From the NCBI GenBank assembly GCA_022729635.1, contig DZAU01000002.1:23128-50698 (forward strand): 27,571 nt of DNA. The letters are read 5' to 3'. Every line of letters begins with the position of its first letter. Position 1 is the stretch's first letter. The notes under the pieces were generated by a model that searched no databases, was not told where the DNA came from, and saw nothing but the letters and a program-made list of their open reading frames with translations. This document shows, piece after piece, positions 18,622 to 26,071 of the stretch. The DNA is from Flavobacterium psychrophilum (GTDB taxonomy: Bacteria; Bacteroidota; Bacteroidia; Flavobacteriales; Flavobacteriaceae). A program made the translations under genes and the position numbers.

Positions 18622-18669
18622 GTTGTTGTCCTTATTATAGAAGTTAGCCCGCCGTGGCGAGGCAACAAC
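18622..18669 (-). promoter_or_regulatory. GC-rich structured mRNA leader directly before rplI
   Basis: In mRNA sense the rpsR-rplI spacer contains GUUGUUGCC and, ending at the base before the L9 AUG, GGACAACAAC. These pair over 9 positions with one bulged A. Between them lies a compact GC-rich hairpin, GCCUCGC and GCGGGC around a CACG loop, with a single bulged U. The region immediately before AUG would be locked in the outer stem. This suggests translational control or a processing site, but it could also be an inserted intergenic repeat. The pairing is seen; the function is inferred. Confidence 0.45.
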
Positions 18670-18682
18670 CTTAGTTAATTAA

Positions 18683-18979
18683 TTATTTTAATAAATCGGC
18701 CACGTATGGCATTAATGCTAAATGACGCGCTCTTTTTACCGCTACTGACACTTTTCTTTGGTATTTCAATGAAGTTCCTGTTAAACGACGAGGAAGAATT
18801 TTTCCTTGCTCATTAACGAATTTCAATAAGAAATCGGCATCTTTATAATCAATATATTTGATACCTGATTTTTTGAAACGACAATACTTTTTAGTTTTGT
18901 TTGTTTCTATGTTCAAAGGCGTAAGGTATCTGATATCTCCGTCTTTTTTTCCTGAAGCTGATTGTTGTAATGTTGCCAT
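18683..18979 (-). CDS. rpsR: 30S ribosomal protein S18
   Basis: S18 binds the platform of the small subunit as a heterodimer with S6. The 98-residue protein contains the conserved core [22 protein letters not shown] (about 30-51) and [39 protein letters not shown] (about 53-91). It starts 5 bases after the rpsF stop, in the widely conserved order rpsF-rpsR-rplI. The 61-base gap to rplI is unusually long compared with the rpsF-rpsR junction. Confidence 0.98.
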   Translation of the reverse strand: MATLQQSASGKKDGDIRYLTPLNIETNKTKKYCRFKKSGIKYIDYKDADFLLKFVNEQGKILPRRLTGTSLKYQRKVSVAVKRARHLALMPYVADLLK

Positions 18980-18984
18980 AATGA

Positions 18985-19326
18985 TTAAGCTTTTGCAGAT
19001 TTTAATTTAGTTCTTCTTCTTTCGGCCCAAGAAATAGCGTGTTTATCAAGACTAACAGTCAAGAAACGCATTACTCTTTCGTCACGTCTAAATTCGGTTT
19101 CAAAAGCAATAAGCACATCGCCAGCCACTTTGAATTCGAATAAATGGTAAAAACCAGATTTTTTGTTTTGGATTTCGTAAGCCATTTTTTTCAGACCCCA
19201 ATCCTCTTTCGATACCATTTCAGCTCCACGGCTAGTAAGAAAATCTTCAAATTTGCTTACTGTTTCCTTTACCTGAACTTCAGATAAAACGGGATTTAAA
19301 ATGAAAACAGTTTCATAATGATTCAT
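18985..19326 (-). CDS. rpsF: 30S ribosomal protein S6
   Basis: S6 pairs with S18 on the small-subunit platform. I place the start at 19326, giving 113 residues beginning [16 protein letters not shown], the usual S6 N-terminus. The frame is open upstream to an ATG at 19395, but those 23 extra residues run across the promoter (19356-19386) and resemble no S6, so that start is unlikely. The protein ends in the basic [11 protein letters not shown] tail common in Bacteroidota. It is the first gene of rpsF-rpsR-rplI, with a predicted leader of only about 25 bases and no GC-rich S6:S18-type hairpin in it. Confidence 0.97.
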   Translation of the reverse strand: MNHYETVFILNPVLSEVQVKETVSKFEDFLTSRGAEMVSKEDWGLKKMAYEIQNKKSGFYHLFEFKVAGDVLIAFETEFRRDERVMRFLTVSLDKHAISWAERRRTKLKSAKA

Positions 19327-19355
19327 AAATATGTATGTATTTGTTAATTTGGGTG

Positions 19356-19386
19356 CAAAAGTAATCTTTTTTTTCAAAGAAACAAA
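19356..19386 (-). promoter_or_regulatory. Bacteroidota-type promoter of rpsF-rpsR-rplI
   Basis: On the minus strand TTTG (19383-19386) is followed after exactly 19 bases by TACTTTTG (19356-19363), a perfect consensus match of the kind found on strong ribosomal promoters. Transcription would begin near 19350, about 25 bases before the S6 start. It also rules out the longer rpsF start. Confidence 0.9.
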
Positions 19387-19452
19387 TGAAATCAAACTTT
19401 AATCGTCATAAGGTAAAAAAAGCCGATATAAATTAGGTTATATAAAAAACGT

Positions 19453-19468
19453 ATAGTACTTTTACTAT
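19453..19468. promoter_or_regulatory. Inverted repeat upstream of the LytTR regulator
   Basis: ATAGTA and TACTAT (6-base perfect arms, spacer CTTT) lie 24 bases before the start of the response regulator gene. The repeat overlaps TACTTTTA, a near match to the -7 consensus TAnnTTTG. A dimeric regulator, possibly the gene's own product, could bind here. The placement is suggestive but a repeat this short can arise by chance. Confidence 0.35.
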
Positions 19469-19491
19469 CCCAAATCTTAAATAATATAATT

Positions 19492-20187
19492 ATGAAACTA
19501 AATTGTGTCGTTGTAGATGATAGTTCCATTCAAAGAATGATTATCACAAAGTTAGTAAATAATCACCCAAATCTACATTTAATTGGTGATTTTTCTAATG
19601 CAATTGAAGCAAGAGGTTGTATGACTATCCACAATGTGGACTTAATCTTTTTAGACATTGAGATGCCCGTTATTAGTGGTTTCGATTTTTTGGATGGTTT
19701 AAAAACAAAACCCCAAATTATTTTTATCACATCAAAGGCTGAATATGCAATGAAAGCATTTGATTATGATGCAACCGATTATCTTCAAAAACCTATCGCA
19801 GTAGATCGATTTAATGCCTCAGTAAAAAGAGCCATTGATTTGCATTTGCTAAAATCTGAAACTCACGAAGAAGATGGCGAACACATTTTCATCAAAAGCA
19901 ACCTTAAAAAACTAAAGATTTTCACCAATAAAATAAAATGGATTGAAGCCTTTGGTGATTATGTGAAAGTTGTTACCGAAGAAGACAGCAATCTTGTGCT
20001 TTCTACCATGAAGTCTTTCGAAAAAGATTTATCAAAAGACAAATTCGTCAGAGTTCATAAATCGTATATCATTAATATCGATAAAGTAGAGCGCTTCAAC
20101 AGCAGGTTTGCCGAAATTGGAATCACAAAAATCCCTCTGAGTCGTCATAAAAAAGAAGATTTAGTGAGAGCTTTGGCAATCAACTAA
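19492..20187 (+). CDS. LytTR-family response regulator (LytR/AlgR type)
   Basis: A 231-residue two-domain transcription factor. The receiver domain (about 1-120) has the acidic pair DD at 9-10, the phosphorylation site D55 in LIFLDIEMP, T80 and K100 in DYLQKPI, so it looks able to be phosphorylated. The C-terminal LytTR DNA-binding domain (about 130-231) has IKWIEAFGDYVKVVTEE, STMKSFEKDL and FVRVHKSYIINIDKVERF. No cognate LytS/YehU-type kinase lies within the window. The gene is transcribed away from the rpsF operon and its last 4 bases overlap the end of convergent priA. Targets are unknown. Confidence 0.93.
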   Translation: MKLNCVVVDDSSIQRMIITKLVNNHPNLHLIGDFSNAIEARGCMTIHNVDLIFLDIEMPVISGFDFLDGLKTKPQIIFITSKAEYAMKAFDYDATDYLQKPIAVDRFNASVKRAIDLHLLKSETHEEDGEHIFIKSNLKKLKIFTNKIKWIEAFGDYVKVVTEEDSNLVLSTMKSFEKDLSKDKFVRVHKSYIINIDKVERFNSRFAEIGITKIPLSRHKKEDLVRALAIN

Positions 20188-22655
20188 TAAAAATCAACAT
20201 TTACGGTCACTTTAATCGACCTATATTGTACAACTGCCTCAAAACTATTCAGCATTTTCTGGATAGTTTTTTTTGTGCCTTGCAACGAATGATTTTGCGG
20301 AATCTTAATCATTATTGTCCGTATATATTCGTTTCGAATTCTGGAAATTGGAGGTTCTTCGGGACCAAGAACAGGAATAGCTAAATTTTGTTGCATCACT
20401 TGATACAACCACATTGAACCTTCCTTGAGCTTATCGAAATCGCGATGCTTCAATGTCAACTTTATGAGTTTAAAATAAGGCGGATATTTATAAATTTGTC
20501 GTTCGTACAACTGTTCTTTATACATTCCCGAATAATCATTTTGCACCACTTGCTGAATGATATTGTGATTTGGATTATACGTTTGGATAATTACTTTTCC
20601 TCGTTTTTCGGAACGTCCTGAACGACCTGAAACTTGAGCCATCATTTGATAACTTCTTTCAAAAGCCCTGAAATCAGGATGATAGAGCATATTATCGGCA
20701 TTCATAATTCCCACCAAACTCACGTTGTCAAAATCCAAGCCTTTGGCAAGCATTTGAGTTCCAACAAGAACTTTTACTTCTTGATTCTTGAAACTGTCAA
20801 TAATTTTCTCGAAACCAAATTTACCACGAGTCGTGTCCTGATCCATTCTTCCCACTTTAGCATTTGGAAATAATTCAATCAATTCCTGCTGAATTTGTTC
20901 CGTTCCAAAACCTTTTGTCGTCAAATGAACGCTTGAACAAGAATGACAATTTGTTGGTTTTGCCATCGAGTAACCACAATAATGGCAACGCAACTGATTT
21001 TTATGTTTGTGATACGTCAAACTCACATCACAATGCGAACATTGTGGCACGTGACCACAAGTCATACATTCGACAACAGGCGAAAATCCTCTGCGATTTT
21101 GAAACAAAATTACTTGTTCTCCCAATGTCAATGCAGTAGTAATTTCCTCAATTAAAGTATCGCTAAAATGTCCGGACATTTTCTTCCGAAAATACTTGTC
21201 TTTCAAATCGACCAATTCAATTTCTGGCATCAAGACATTGCCAAAACGTTTTGCCACTTCAACCAAACCATATTTTCCGGACTGCGCATTAAAATACGTT
21301 TCAATACTTGGCGTAGCCGAACCCAAAAGTACTTTTGCCTTGTGATAATTAGCCAAAACTATCGATGCATCTCGTGCGTGGTAACGTGGCGAAGGATCAG
21401 CTTGCCTGAATGTTTGTTCGTGTTCTTCATCGACAATTACCAATCCTAGTTTTGAAAAAGGCAGAAACAAGGCTGACCTTGCTCCAATGACAATTTGTGC
21501 TTTTGGTGAATTTTCTAAAACTTGTTGCCACACTTCTACCCTTTCGTTGTTGCTGTATTTCGAATGAAAAACGGCCACTTTATTGCCAAAATAATCTCGC
21601 AATCTTCCCACCAACTGGGTTGTCAAAGCGATTTCAGGCAACAGGTAAAGAATTTGTTTCCTTTCATTTAAATATTCTTCGATGAGTTTGATATAGATTT
21701 CAGTTTTTCCGCTGGAAGTCACGCCGTGCAAAAGACAGACTTCTTTTTTAGAAAAATTTTCTTTAATTTCTTCGAAAGCTTTTTGCTGAGTTTCGCTTAA
21801 TTGCAATTGATTTTCGGTAGTTTTTCCTGTAAAATTTACTCGATCCACCTGAATATAATATTCTTCAAAGATTCCTTTTTCAATTAATGCTTTTACAATT
21901 GTGGAAGTTGAATTTGATGTTTCAATGAGCTTTTTTACCGTAATTGGCTTTTTTCCACCAAATGGGCGGACAGACTCCGAAGCACTTAATTGAAAATAAT
22001 TCAGAACAATTTCCCTTTGTTTATTGGCGTTCTTCAAGATTTCTAATAATTCGTTCAAGCCTTCATTTGAATCGTATTTCGAATGTAATTTTATATATCG
22101 AATGAGTTTTGGCACATACTTTTCGAGCATTTCTTCCTGAAGAATCAGGATGTTTTTGTTCATCAATTTTTGAATAACTGGAAAAATATTCTTCTTGTTC
22201 AAAATATTCATAATATCCTGAACTTTCAGAGAACTTTGTTGCTGAAGTGCTTCGTAAATCAAGTATTCCTCATCTGTAAGCAGACTTTCATCTACAAAAC
22301 CGTCTTTTTTCTGGGAAATTATGGTTTCGCTTTCGATCAAAAGTGACGATGGCATTGCACCTCGATACACATCGCCAATGGCACACATATAATAAGACGC
22401 AATCCATTGCCAATGAGTAATTTGAATTTCGGTTACTAGGGGTTTTTCGTCGAGAATCTGGTGAATTTCCTTGGCTTCGTATAATGTGGGTTTGTTTTCG
22501 TGAATTTCTATAACTAACCCTGTGTAGATTTTACTTTTGCCGAAAGGCACTGCAACCCTCATTCCTTTTTTGATATAATTATACTCGGCTTCAGAAACGC
22601 AGTAAGTAAACGTTTTGGCAAGAGAAAGCGGTAAAATTACTTCGACAAAATGCAT
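20184..22655 (-). CDS. priA: Primosomal protein N' (replication restart helicase PriA)
   Basis: PriA is a 3'-5' helicase that recognises stalled forks and reloads the replisome. The 823 residues contain the N-terminal 3'-DNA-binding domain, Walker A GVTSSGKT (311-318), the DEEH box (409-412), the RRGFSPVV segment, and four CxxC pairs for zinc between about 530 and 573 (CMTC, CSHC, CHYC, CHSC). The helicase C-terminal motifs (GTQMLAKGLDF and MAQVSGRSGR) follow. It lies 20 bases downstream of the YihY-like gene and is probably third in nadC-yihY-priA. Confidence 0.97.
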   Translation of the reverse strand: MHFVEVILPLSLAKTFTYCVSEAEYNYIKKGMRVAVPFGKSKIYTGLVIEIHENKPTLYEAKEIHQILDEKPLVTEIQITHWQWIASYYMCAIGDVYRGAMPSSLLIESETIISQKKDGFVDESLLTDEEYLIYEALQQQSSLKVQDIMNILNKKNIFPVIQKLMNKNILILQEEMLEKYVPKLIRYIKLHSKYDSNEGLNELLEILKNANKQREIVLNYFQLSASESVRPFGGKKPITVKKLIETSNSTSTIVKALIEKGIFEEYYIQVDRVNFTGKTTENQLQLSETQQKAFEEIKENFSKKEVCLLHGVTSSGKTEIYIKLIEEYLNERKQILYLLPEIALTTQLVGRLRDYFGNKVAVFHSKYSNNERVEVWQQVLENSPKAQIVIGARSALFLPFSKLGLVIVDEEHEQTFRQADPSPRYHARDASIVLANYHKAKVLLGSATPSIETYFNAQSGKYGLVEVAKRFGNVLMPEIELVDLKDKYFRKKMSGHFSDTLIEEITTALTLGEQVILFQNRRGFSPVVECMTCGHVPQCSHCDVSLTYHKHKNQLRCHYCGYSMAKPTNCHSCSSVHLTTKGFGTEQIQQELIELFPNAKVGRMDQDTTRGKFGFEKIIDSFKNQEVKVLVGTQMLAKGLDFDNVSLVGIMNADNMLYHPDFRAFERSYQMMAQVSGRSGRSEKRGKVIIQTYNPNHNIIQQVVQNDYSGMYKEQLYERQIYKYPPYFKLIKLTLKHRDFDKLKEGSMWLYQVMQQNLAIPVLGPEEPPISRIRNEYIRTIMIKIPQNHSLQGTKKTIQKMLNSFEAVVQYRSIKVTVNVDFY

Positions 22656-22675
22656 TTTTGGATTATAATTATCAG

Positions 22676-23617
22676 TTAGGTGTAATTAATTTTGGACTTT
22701 TGGTGTTTGTGTTTTAATCGGCTAATTGTAGCATTCAATTCAAAGCCAAGTAGCAAAATCATGCAGTTTATCCAAATGTAAAACATCATAATTAACAATG
22801 TTCCAATGGAGCCATACAATTCGTTGTATTTTGAAAATCGGATGACCCAAATCCCAAAAACATACGAATCTAAAATAATTAATATAGTAGTAAATACGGA
22901 GCCTATCGAAATAAATGCGCGGTTTTTGTCGTGCTTTGTTCCAAATTTAAAAAGTATAGATGTTGTGATTAAAATCATCAGAATCACAAAAACGTATCGT
23001 CCTAAAATTATCAACGGAATCTTGTCGCTGAGCACATCCTGAATCATTGTTTTTTGAATAAAAACTTCGAAAACTACAATTATTGCAACGGTAACTAATA
23101 ATAAAACTGACAATACCAAAGACATTCCCATTGCCACAAAATATTGATGTAAAAATCCTCTTTTAATCAGAACGTGTTTTGAAGATTCAAAACCTCCTAA
23201 AATGCCACTCAACCCATTTGCCATCAAGAAAATAGACAGAATAAATCCCGTAGAAAGCAATCCTGAATGGCTGTTATTAAGGATATCGTTAACAATAGTA
23301 GCTATTGCATCATAGGTATTTGGTGGCACTCCTTCTTTCACAAATTGAAGGAAATCTAGCTGAAATCCTTCGATAGGAATGTAAGGAATTAGATTCAAAA
23401 TAAATAACGCAAAGGGAAATAATGCCATAAAAAAACTAAATGCAATAGCACTAGCATGATATGTCAAGCCTCCTTCTAATATTCCAAGAATATACAATTC
23501 CAATAAATCATAAAATGACAATCCTTCGAGCCACGGCAGTTTTATTCGTTTTAGCGGTCGAACTAAATTGCGCAAAATTGGAACTCTTTCGATTCTATCT
23601 TCTATTTCCTTACTCAT
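22676..23617 (-). CDS. YihY/BrkB-family integral membrane protein
   Basis: A 313-residue inner-membrane protein with about six hydrophobic helices in the YihY/UPF0761 arrangement. After a polar N-terminus come LTYHASAIAFSFFMALFPFALFILNLIPYIP (first helix with the typical AIAFSFFMALFP), LLSTGFILSIFLMANGLSGILGGF, the pair near FVAMGMSLVLSVLLLVTVAIIVVF, and the final GSIGTLLIMMFYIWINCMILLLGFELNA. The family was once called ribonuclease BN in error; its transport role is still uncertain. A basic tail (RLKHKHQKSK) would lie in the cytoplasm. It sits between nadC (59-base gap holding a repeat) and priA (20-base gap). Confidence 0.88.
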   Translation of the reverse strand: MSKEIEDRIERVPILRNLVRPLKRIKLPWLEGLSFYDLLELYILGILEGGLTYHASAIAFSFFMALFPFALFILNLIPYIPIEGFQLDFLQFVKEGVPPNTYDAIATIVNDILNNSHSGLLSTGFILSIFLMANGLSGILGGFESSKHVLIKRGFLHQYFVAMGMSLVLSVLLLVTVAIIVVFEVFIQKTMIQDVLSDKIPLIILGRYVFVILMILITTSILFKFGTKHDKNRAFISIGSVFTTILIILDSYVFGIWVIRFSKYNELYGSIGTLLIMMFYIWINCMILLLGFELNATISRLKHKHQKSKINYT

Positions 23618-23634
23618 TTTTTAGATTACAGGTT

Positions 23635-23673
23635 GCAGATGGCAGATGGCAGGTATCTGAAACCTGCTATCTG
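23635..23673. repeat. Tandem GCAGATG plus inverted repeat between nadC and the YihY-like gene
   Basis: GCAGATG is repeated directly at 23635-23641 and 23642-23648, followed by a diverged third copy. The arms CAGATGGCAGGT (23643-23654) and ACCTGCTATCTG (23662-23673) are reverse complements at 11 of 12 positions with a 7-base loop. The element fills most of the 59-base gap and starts 18 bases upstream of the YihY-like start codon. It resembles the small palindromic intergenic repeats common in Bacteroidota. In the nadC-yihY mRNA it would fold into a stable hairpin. Confidence 0.7.
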
Positions 23674-23676
23674 AAT

Positions 23677-24534
23677 TTAAAAAGCCTTCAAGCTTAAATC
23701 CATATTGTAAACAGAATGTGTCAAAGCGCCTGACGAAATATAGTCAACACCACATTCAGCATACCCGCGAATGGTTTTTTCGTTGATGTTTCCTGAGGAT
23801 TCCGTTTGGCATTTATTCCCGATTAAAGCGACTGCTTTTCGAGTATCTTCATAATTAAAATTGTCAATCAAAATCCTGTATATTCCGCCACTTTCTAGGA
23901 TTTCCTTTATTTCATTTAGGTTTCTGGCTTCGACGATGATTTTTAAATTCAGCTTTTTTTCTTTGAGATAGGCTTTGGTTTTAGCTATGGCCAAAGTAAT
24001 TCCGCCTGCAAAATCAATATGATTGTCTTTGAGCATAACCATATCATAAAGTGCAAAACGATGATTTTCGCCACCGCCAATGGTCACTGCCCATTTTTCG
24101 CAAGCTCTGAATCCAGGCGTAGTTTTACGTGTATCGAGAATTTTAGTTTTGGTTCCTTGCAGTAAATCAACATAATTTTTGGTTTTAGTAGCAATAGCAC
24201 TCATTCTTTGCATCGAATTGAGTACCAATCTCTCGGCTTTAAGAATAGATTGAGAACTTCCCGAAACCTGAAAAACAATATCTCCGTATTTTACAGGAGT
24301 TCCGTCAGTGATAAAAGTTTCTATTTTTAGATTGCTGTCAACGTGTTCGAAAATCATTTTGGCGAAAGCCACGCCAGCAATAATGCCGTCTTCCTTGACC
24401 AAGAGTTTTGCTTTTCCTGTTGCCGAAGCCGGAATGCAAGCCAAAGAGCTGTGATCACCGTCGCCCACATCCTCACGAATGGCGTTTTGTATTATGAGTT
24501 GAAGTTCGTTGTTGAATTGTATATTGCTAATCAT
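23677..24534 (-). CDS. nadC: Nicotinate-nucleotide pyrophosphorylase (carboxylating)
   Basis: NadC converts quinolinate and PRPP to nicotinate mononucleotide with loss of CO2, the committed step of de novo NAD synthesis. The 285-residue protein has standard length and the family motifs EDVGDGDHSS (about 21-30), ERLVLNSMQRMS (101-112), LDTRKTTPGFR (133-143) and MLKDNHI (167-173). nadA and nadB are not in the window. It is probably the first gene of nadC-yihY-priA; its start codon faces the long gap 24535-24825. Confidence 0.97.
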   Translation of the reverse strand: MISNIQFNNELQLIIQNAIREDVGDGDHSSLACIPASATGKAKLLVKEDGIIAGVAFAKMIFEHVDSNLKIETFITDGTPVKYGDIVFQVSGSSQSILKAERLVLNSMQRMSAIATKTKNYVDLLQGTKTKILDTRKTTPGFRACEKWAVTIGGGENHRFALYDMVMLKDNHIDFAGGITLAIAKTKAYLKEKKLNLKIIVEARNLNEIKEILESGGIYRILIDNFNYEDTRKAVALIGNKCQTESSGNINEKTIRGYAECGVDYISSGALTHSVYNMDLSLKAF

Positions 24535-24609
24535 TTTATGGTAAAAATTTACAGAATGCTAAAGTATGATTTTATTTGGTTATTAGAAAATTTGATGGTT
24601 TAGAAATTC

Positions 24610-24617
24610 CAAAATTA
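24610..24617 (-). promoter_or_regulatory. Possible -7 element for nadC
   Basis: On the minus strand this reads TAATTTTG, matching TAnnTTTG, 75 bases upstream of the nadC start codon. A -33 TTG at the expected spacing is absent. Confidence 0.35.
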
Positions 24618-24749
24618 CATTCTTTAAATATGCTTTGCATTGCGGTTCACTGCAATCATGTAGCTGACAAGTATGGGATAAGTAGGATACATATATTGAG
24701 CACAAAGCACTAAGTAAGTACTAAAAGTGTTCTAGAAATTAATAGCTAT

Positions 24750-24783
24750 TTTGATAATTTTCGTGCATTTATTTATATATTTG
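24750..24783 (+). promoter_or_regulatory. Likely promoter of the ATP-grasp gene
   Basis: TTTG (24750-24753) and TATATTTG (24776-24783) match the two Bacteroidota promoter boxes with a 22-base spacer, a little longer than the 19 seen at the strong promoters here. The leader before the ATG at 24826 would be about 35-40 bases. Confidence 0.55.
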
Positions 24784-24825
24784 AATTCACTAGTGTCCAC
24801 TTTAGATTAAAAAACTTGTAAAGAA

Positions 24826-26007
24826 ATGCTAATCATTGATAAACCCTACATTTCCAATTTCTTAATAGAAACAATTAAGAAAAATAAGTTTTCTGTACTT
24901 GAAAACGATTATTCAAAGATTTATAAAAATGAAATTGGGCCTTATTTGTTAACAAAGGAGGATTTTATTTCAAAGTTTCAGGAGTCTAAAAACCCGAAAC
25001 TTTATACCAACTCTGAAAATTCAATAGGGTGGATTTCGAATAATCTTGAATACTCTGATTTACCTAAAAAAATCAATTTATTCAAAAATAAAACTAGGTT
25101 TAGAGATCTTACAGCTTTGATGTATCCCGATTTTTATTTTAAAGAAATTCAAATTGCTGATATTGACAATATTAATTTTGATGAGCTCCCACTTCCGTTT
25201 ATTATTAAACCATCAACCGGTTTTTTTAGTATGGGAGTATATAAAGTAAACAACAAGGTCGAATGGGAACAAACAAAAAAGAATATTTTAGTTGAAATAA
25301 AAAAAACAGAGAACCTTTATCCAACCGAAGTTTTAGACACAAATACTTTTATAATTGAGGAATGCATTGAGGGCGAAGAATTTGCTTTTGATGCCTATTA
25401 TGATGAGTTTGGTAATCCCGTTCTTTTAAACATCTTCAAGCACTATTTTGCTTCTAGTAATGATGTAAGCGATAGAGTGTATTACACTTCAAAAGGAATA
25501 ATTGAGAAAAATTATCTGGTTTTTACCGATTTTTTAACAAAAATAGGTGAATTAACAAAAGTTAAGAATTTTCCAGTTCATGTAGAAGTTAGATTAAATC
25601 AAGAAGGGCAGCCAATCCCCATAGAGATTAACCCATTAAGATTTGGGGGTTGGTGCACAACCGCAGATTTGACATTTCATGCATTTGGCTTTAATCCATA
25701 CGAATATTTCTTAAAGTCTCAAAAGCCAGACTGGAAATCTATAATAGCTCAAACAAATGATAGTTTATACAGTATCATTGTTTTGGATAATTCAACAGGA
25801 AAGGACACCAAAACAATTAAATCATTTAACTATGATTTACTTTCTTCAAGTTTTTCGAAAATTTTAGAACTTCGGAAGGTAAATTATAAAGAGTATCCAG
25901 TTTTTGGATTCCTTTTTGCAGAAACCAACTCTGATTCATTCTCAGAGCTTGAAAGAATTTCAGCATCAAATTTGAAGGAATATATCAATAATACGAATCA
26001 AGGTTGA
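24826..26007 (+). CDS. ATP-grasp domain protein, probable carboxylate-amine ligase of unknown substrate
   Basis: A 393-residue protein I can place in the ATP-grasp superfamily but not in a named family. ATP-grasp enzymes join a carboxylate to an amine or thiol through an acyl-phosphate. The first 90 residues form a divergent N-terminal domain (MLIIDKPYISNFLIETIKK). The ATP-grasp core follows: the ATP lysine and flexible loop in FIIKPSTGFFSMGVYKV (K128), the hinge IIEECIEGEEFAFDAYY (about 176-192), E254 in HVEVRLNQEG, and the metal/catalytic set EINPLRFGG (E267, N269, R272). All key positions are intact, so it is probably active. About 120 C-terminal residues are of unclear nature. It is followed 64 bases later by a GNAT gene. 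Peptide or amino-acid ligation, as in BacD-like enzymes, is a reasonable guess only. Confidence 0.75.
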   Translation: MLIIDKPYISNFLIETIKKNKFSVLENDYSKIYKNEIGPYLLTKEDFISKFQESKNPKLYTNSENSIGWISNNLEYSDLPKKINLFKNKTRFRDLTALMYPDFYFKEIQIADIDNINFDELPLPFIIKPSTGFFSMGVYKVNNKVEWEQTKKNILVEIKKTENLYPTEVLDTNTFIIEECIEGEEFAFDAYYDEFGNPVLLNIFKHYFASSNDVSDRVYYTSKGIIEKNYLVFTDFLTKIGELTKVKNFPVHVEVRLNQEGQPIPIEINPLRFGGWCTTADLTFHAFGFNPYEYFLKSQKPDWKSIIAQTNDSLYSIIVLDNSTGKDTKTIKSFNYDLLSSSFSKILELRKVNYKEYPVFGFLFAETNSDSFSELERISASNLKEYINNTNQG

Positions 26008-26071
26008 AGTTCTAATTATTGATATGGGACATTCAATGAATAACCAAATCATAACTTTCAGAATTTAGATA

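Larger units (their letters stand above)
24535..24825. other. Longest gene-free gap: divergent promoter region with a stem-loop
   Basis: This 291-base, mostly AT-rich stretch separates nadC (minus) from the ATP-grasp gene (plus). It holds a possible nadC -7 element (24610-24617), a stem-loop with arms ATTGCGG (24639-24645) and CTGCAAT (24650-24656), and the likely ATP-grasp promoter (24750-24783). The short patch from about 24631 to 24700 is richer in GC than its flanks. I see no open reading frame of note, no RNA gene and no transposase remnant. Confidence 0.6.

Noticed and set aside
19327..19395. Upstream extension of rpsF by 23 codons
   Set aside because: It crosses the perfect promoter at 19356-19386, and S6 proteins begin at MNHYE-like sequence.
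24780..24810. TAGTGTCCAC as an insertion-sequence end
   Set aside because: No matching inverted partner or transposase was found nearby; a single short string is not enough.
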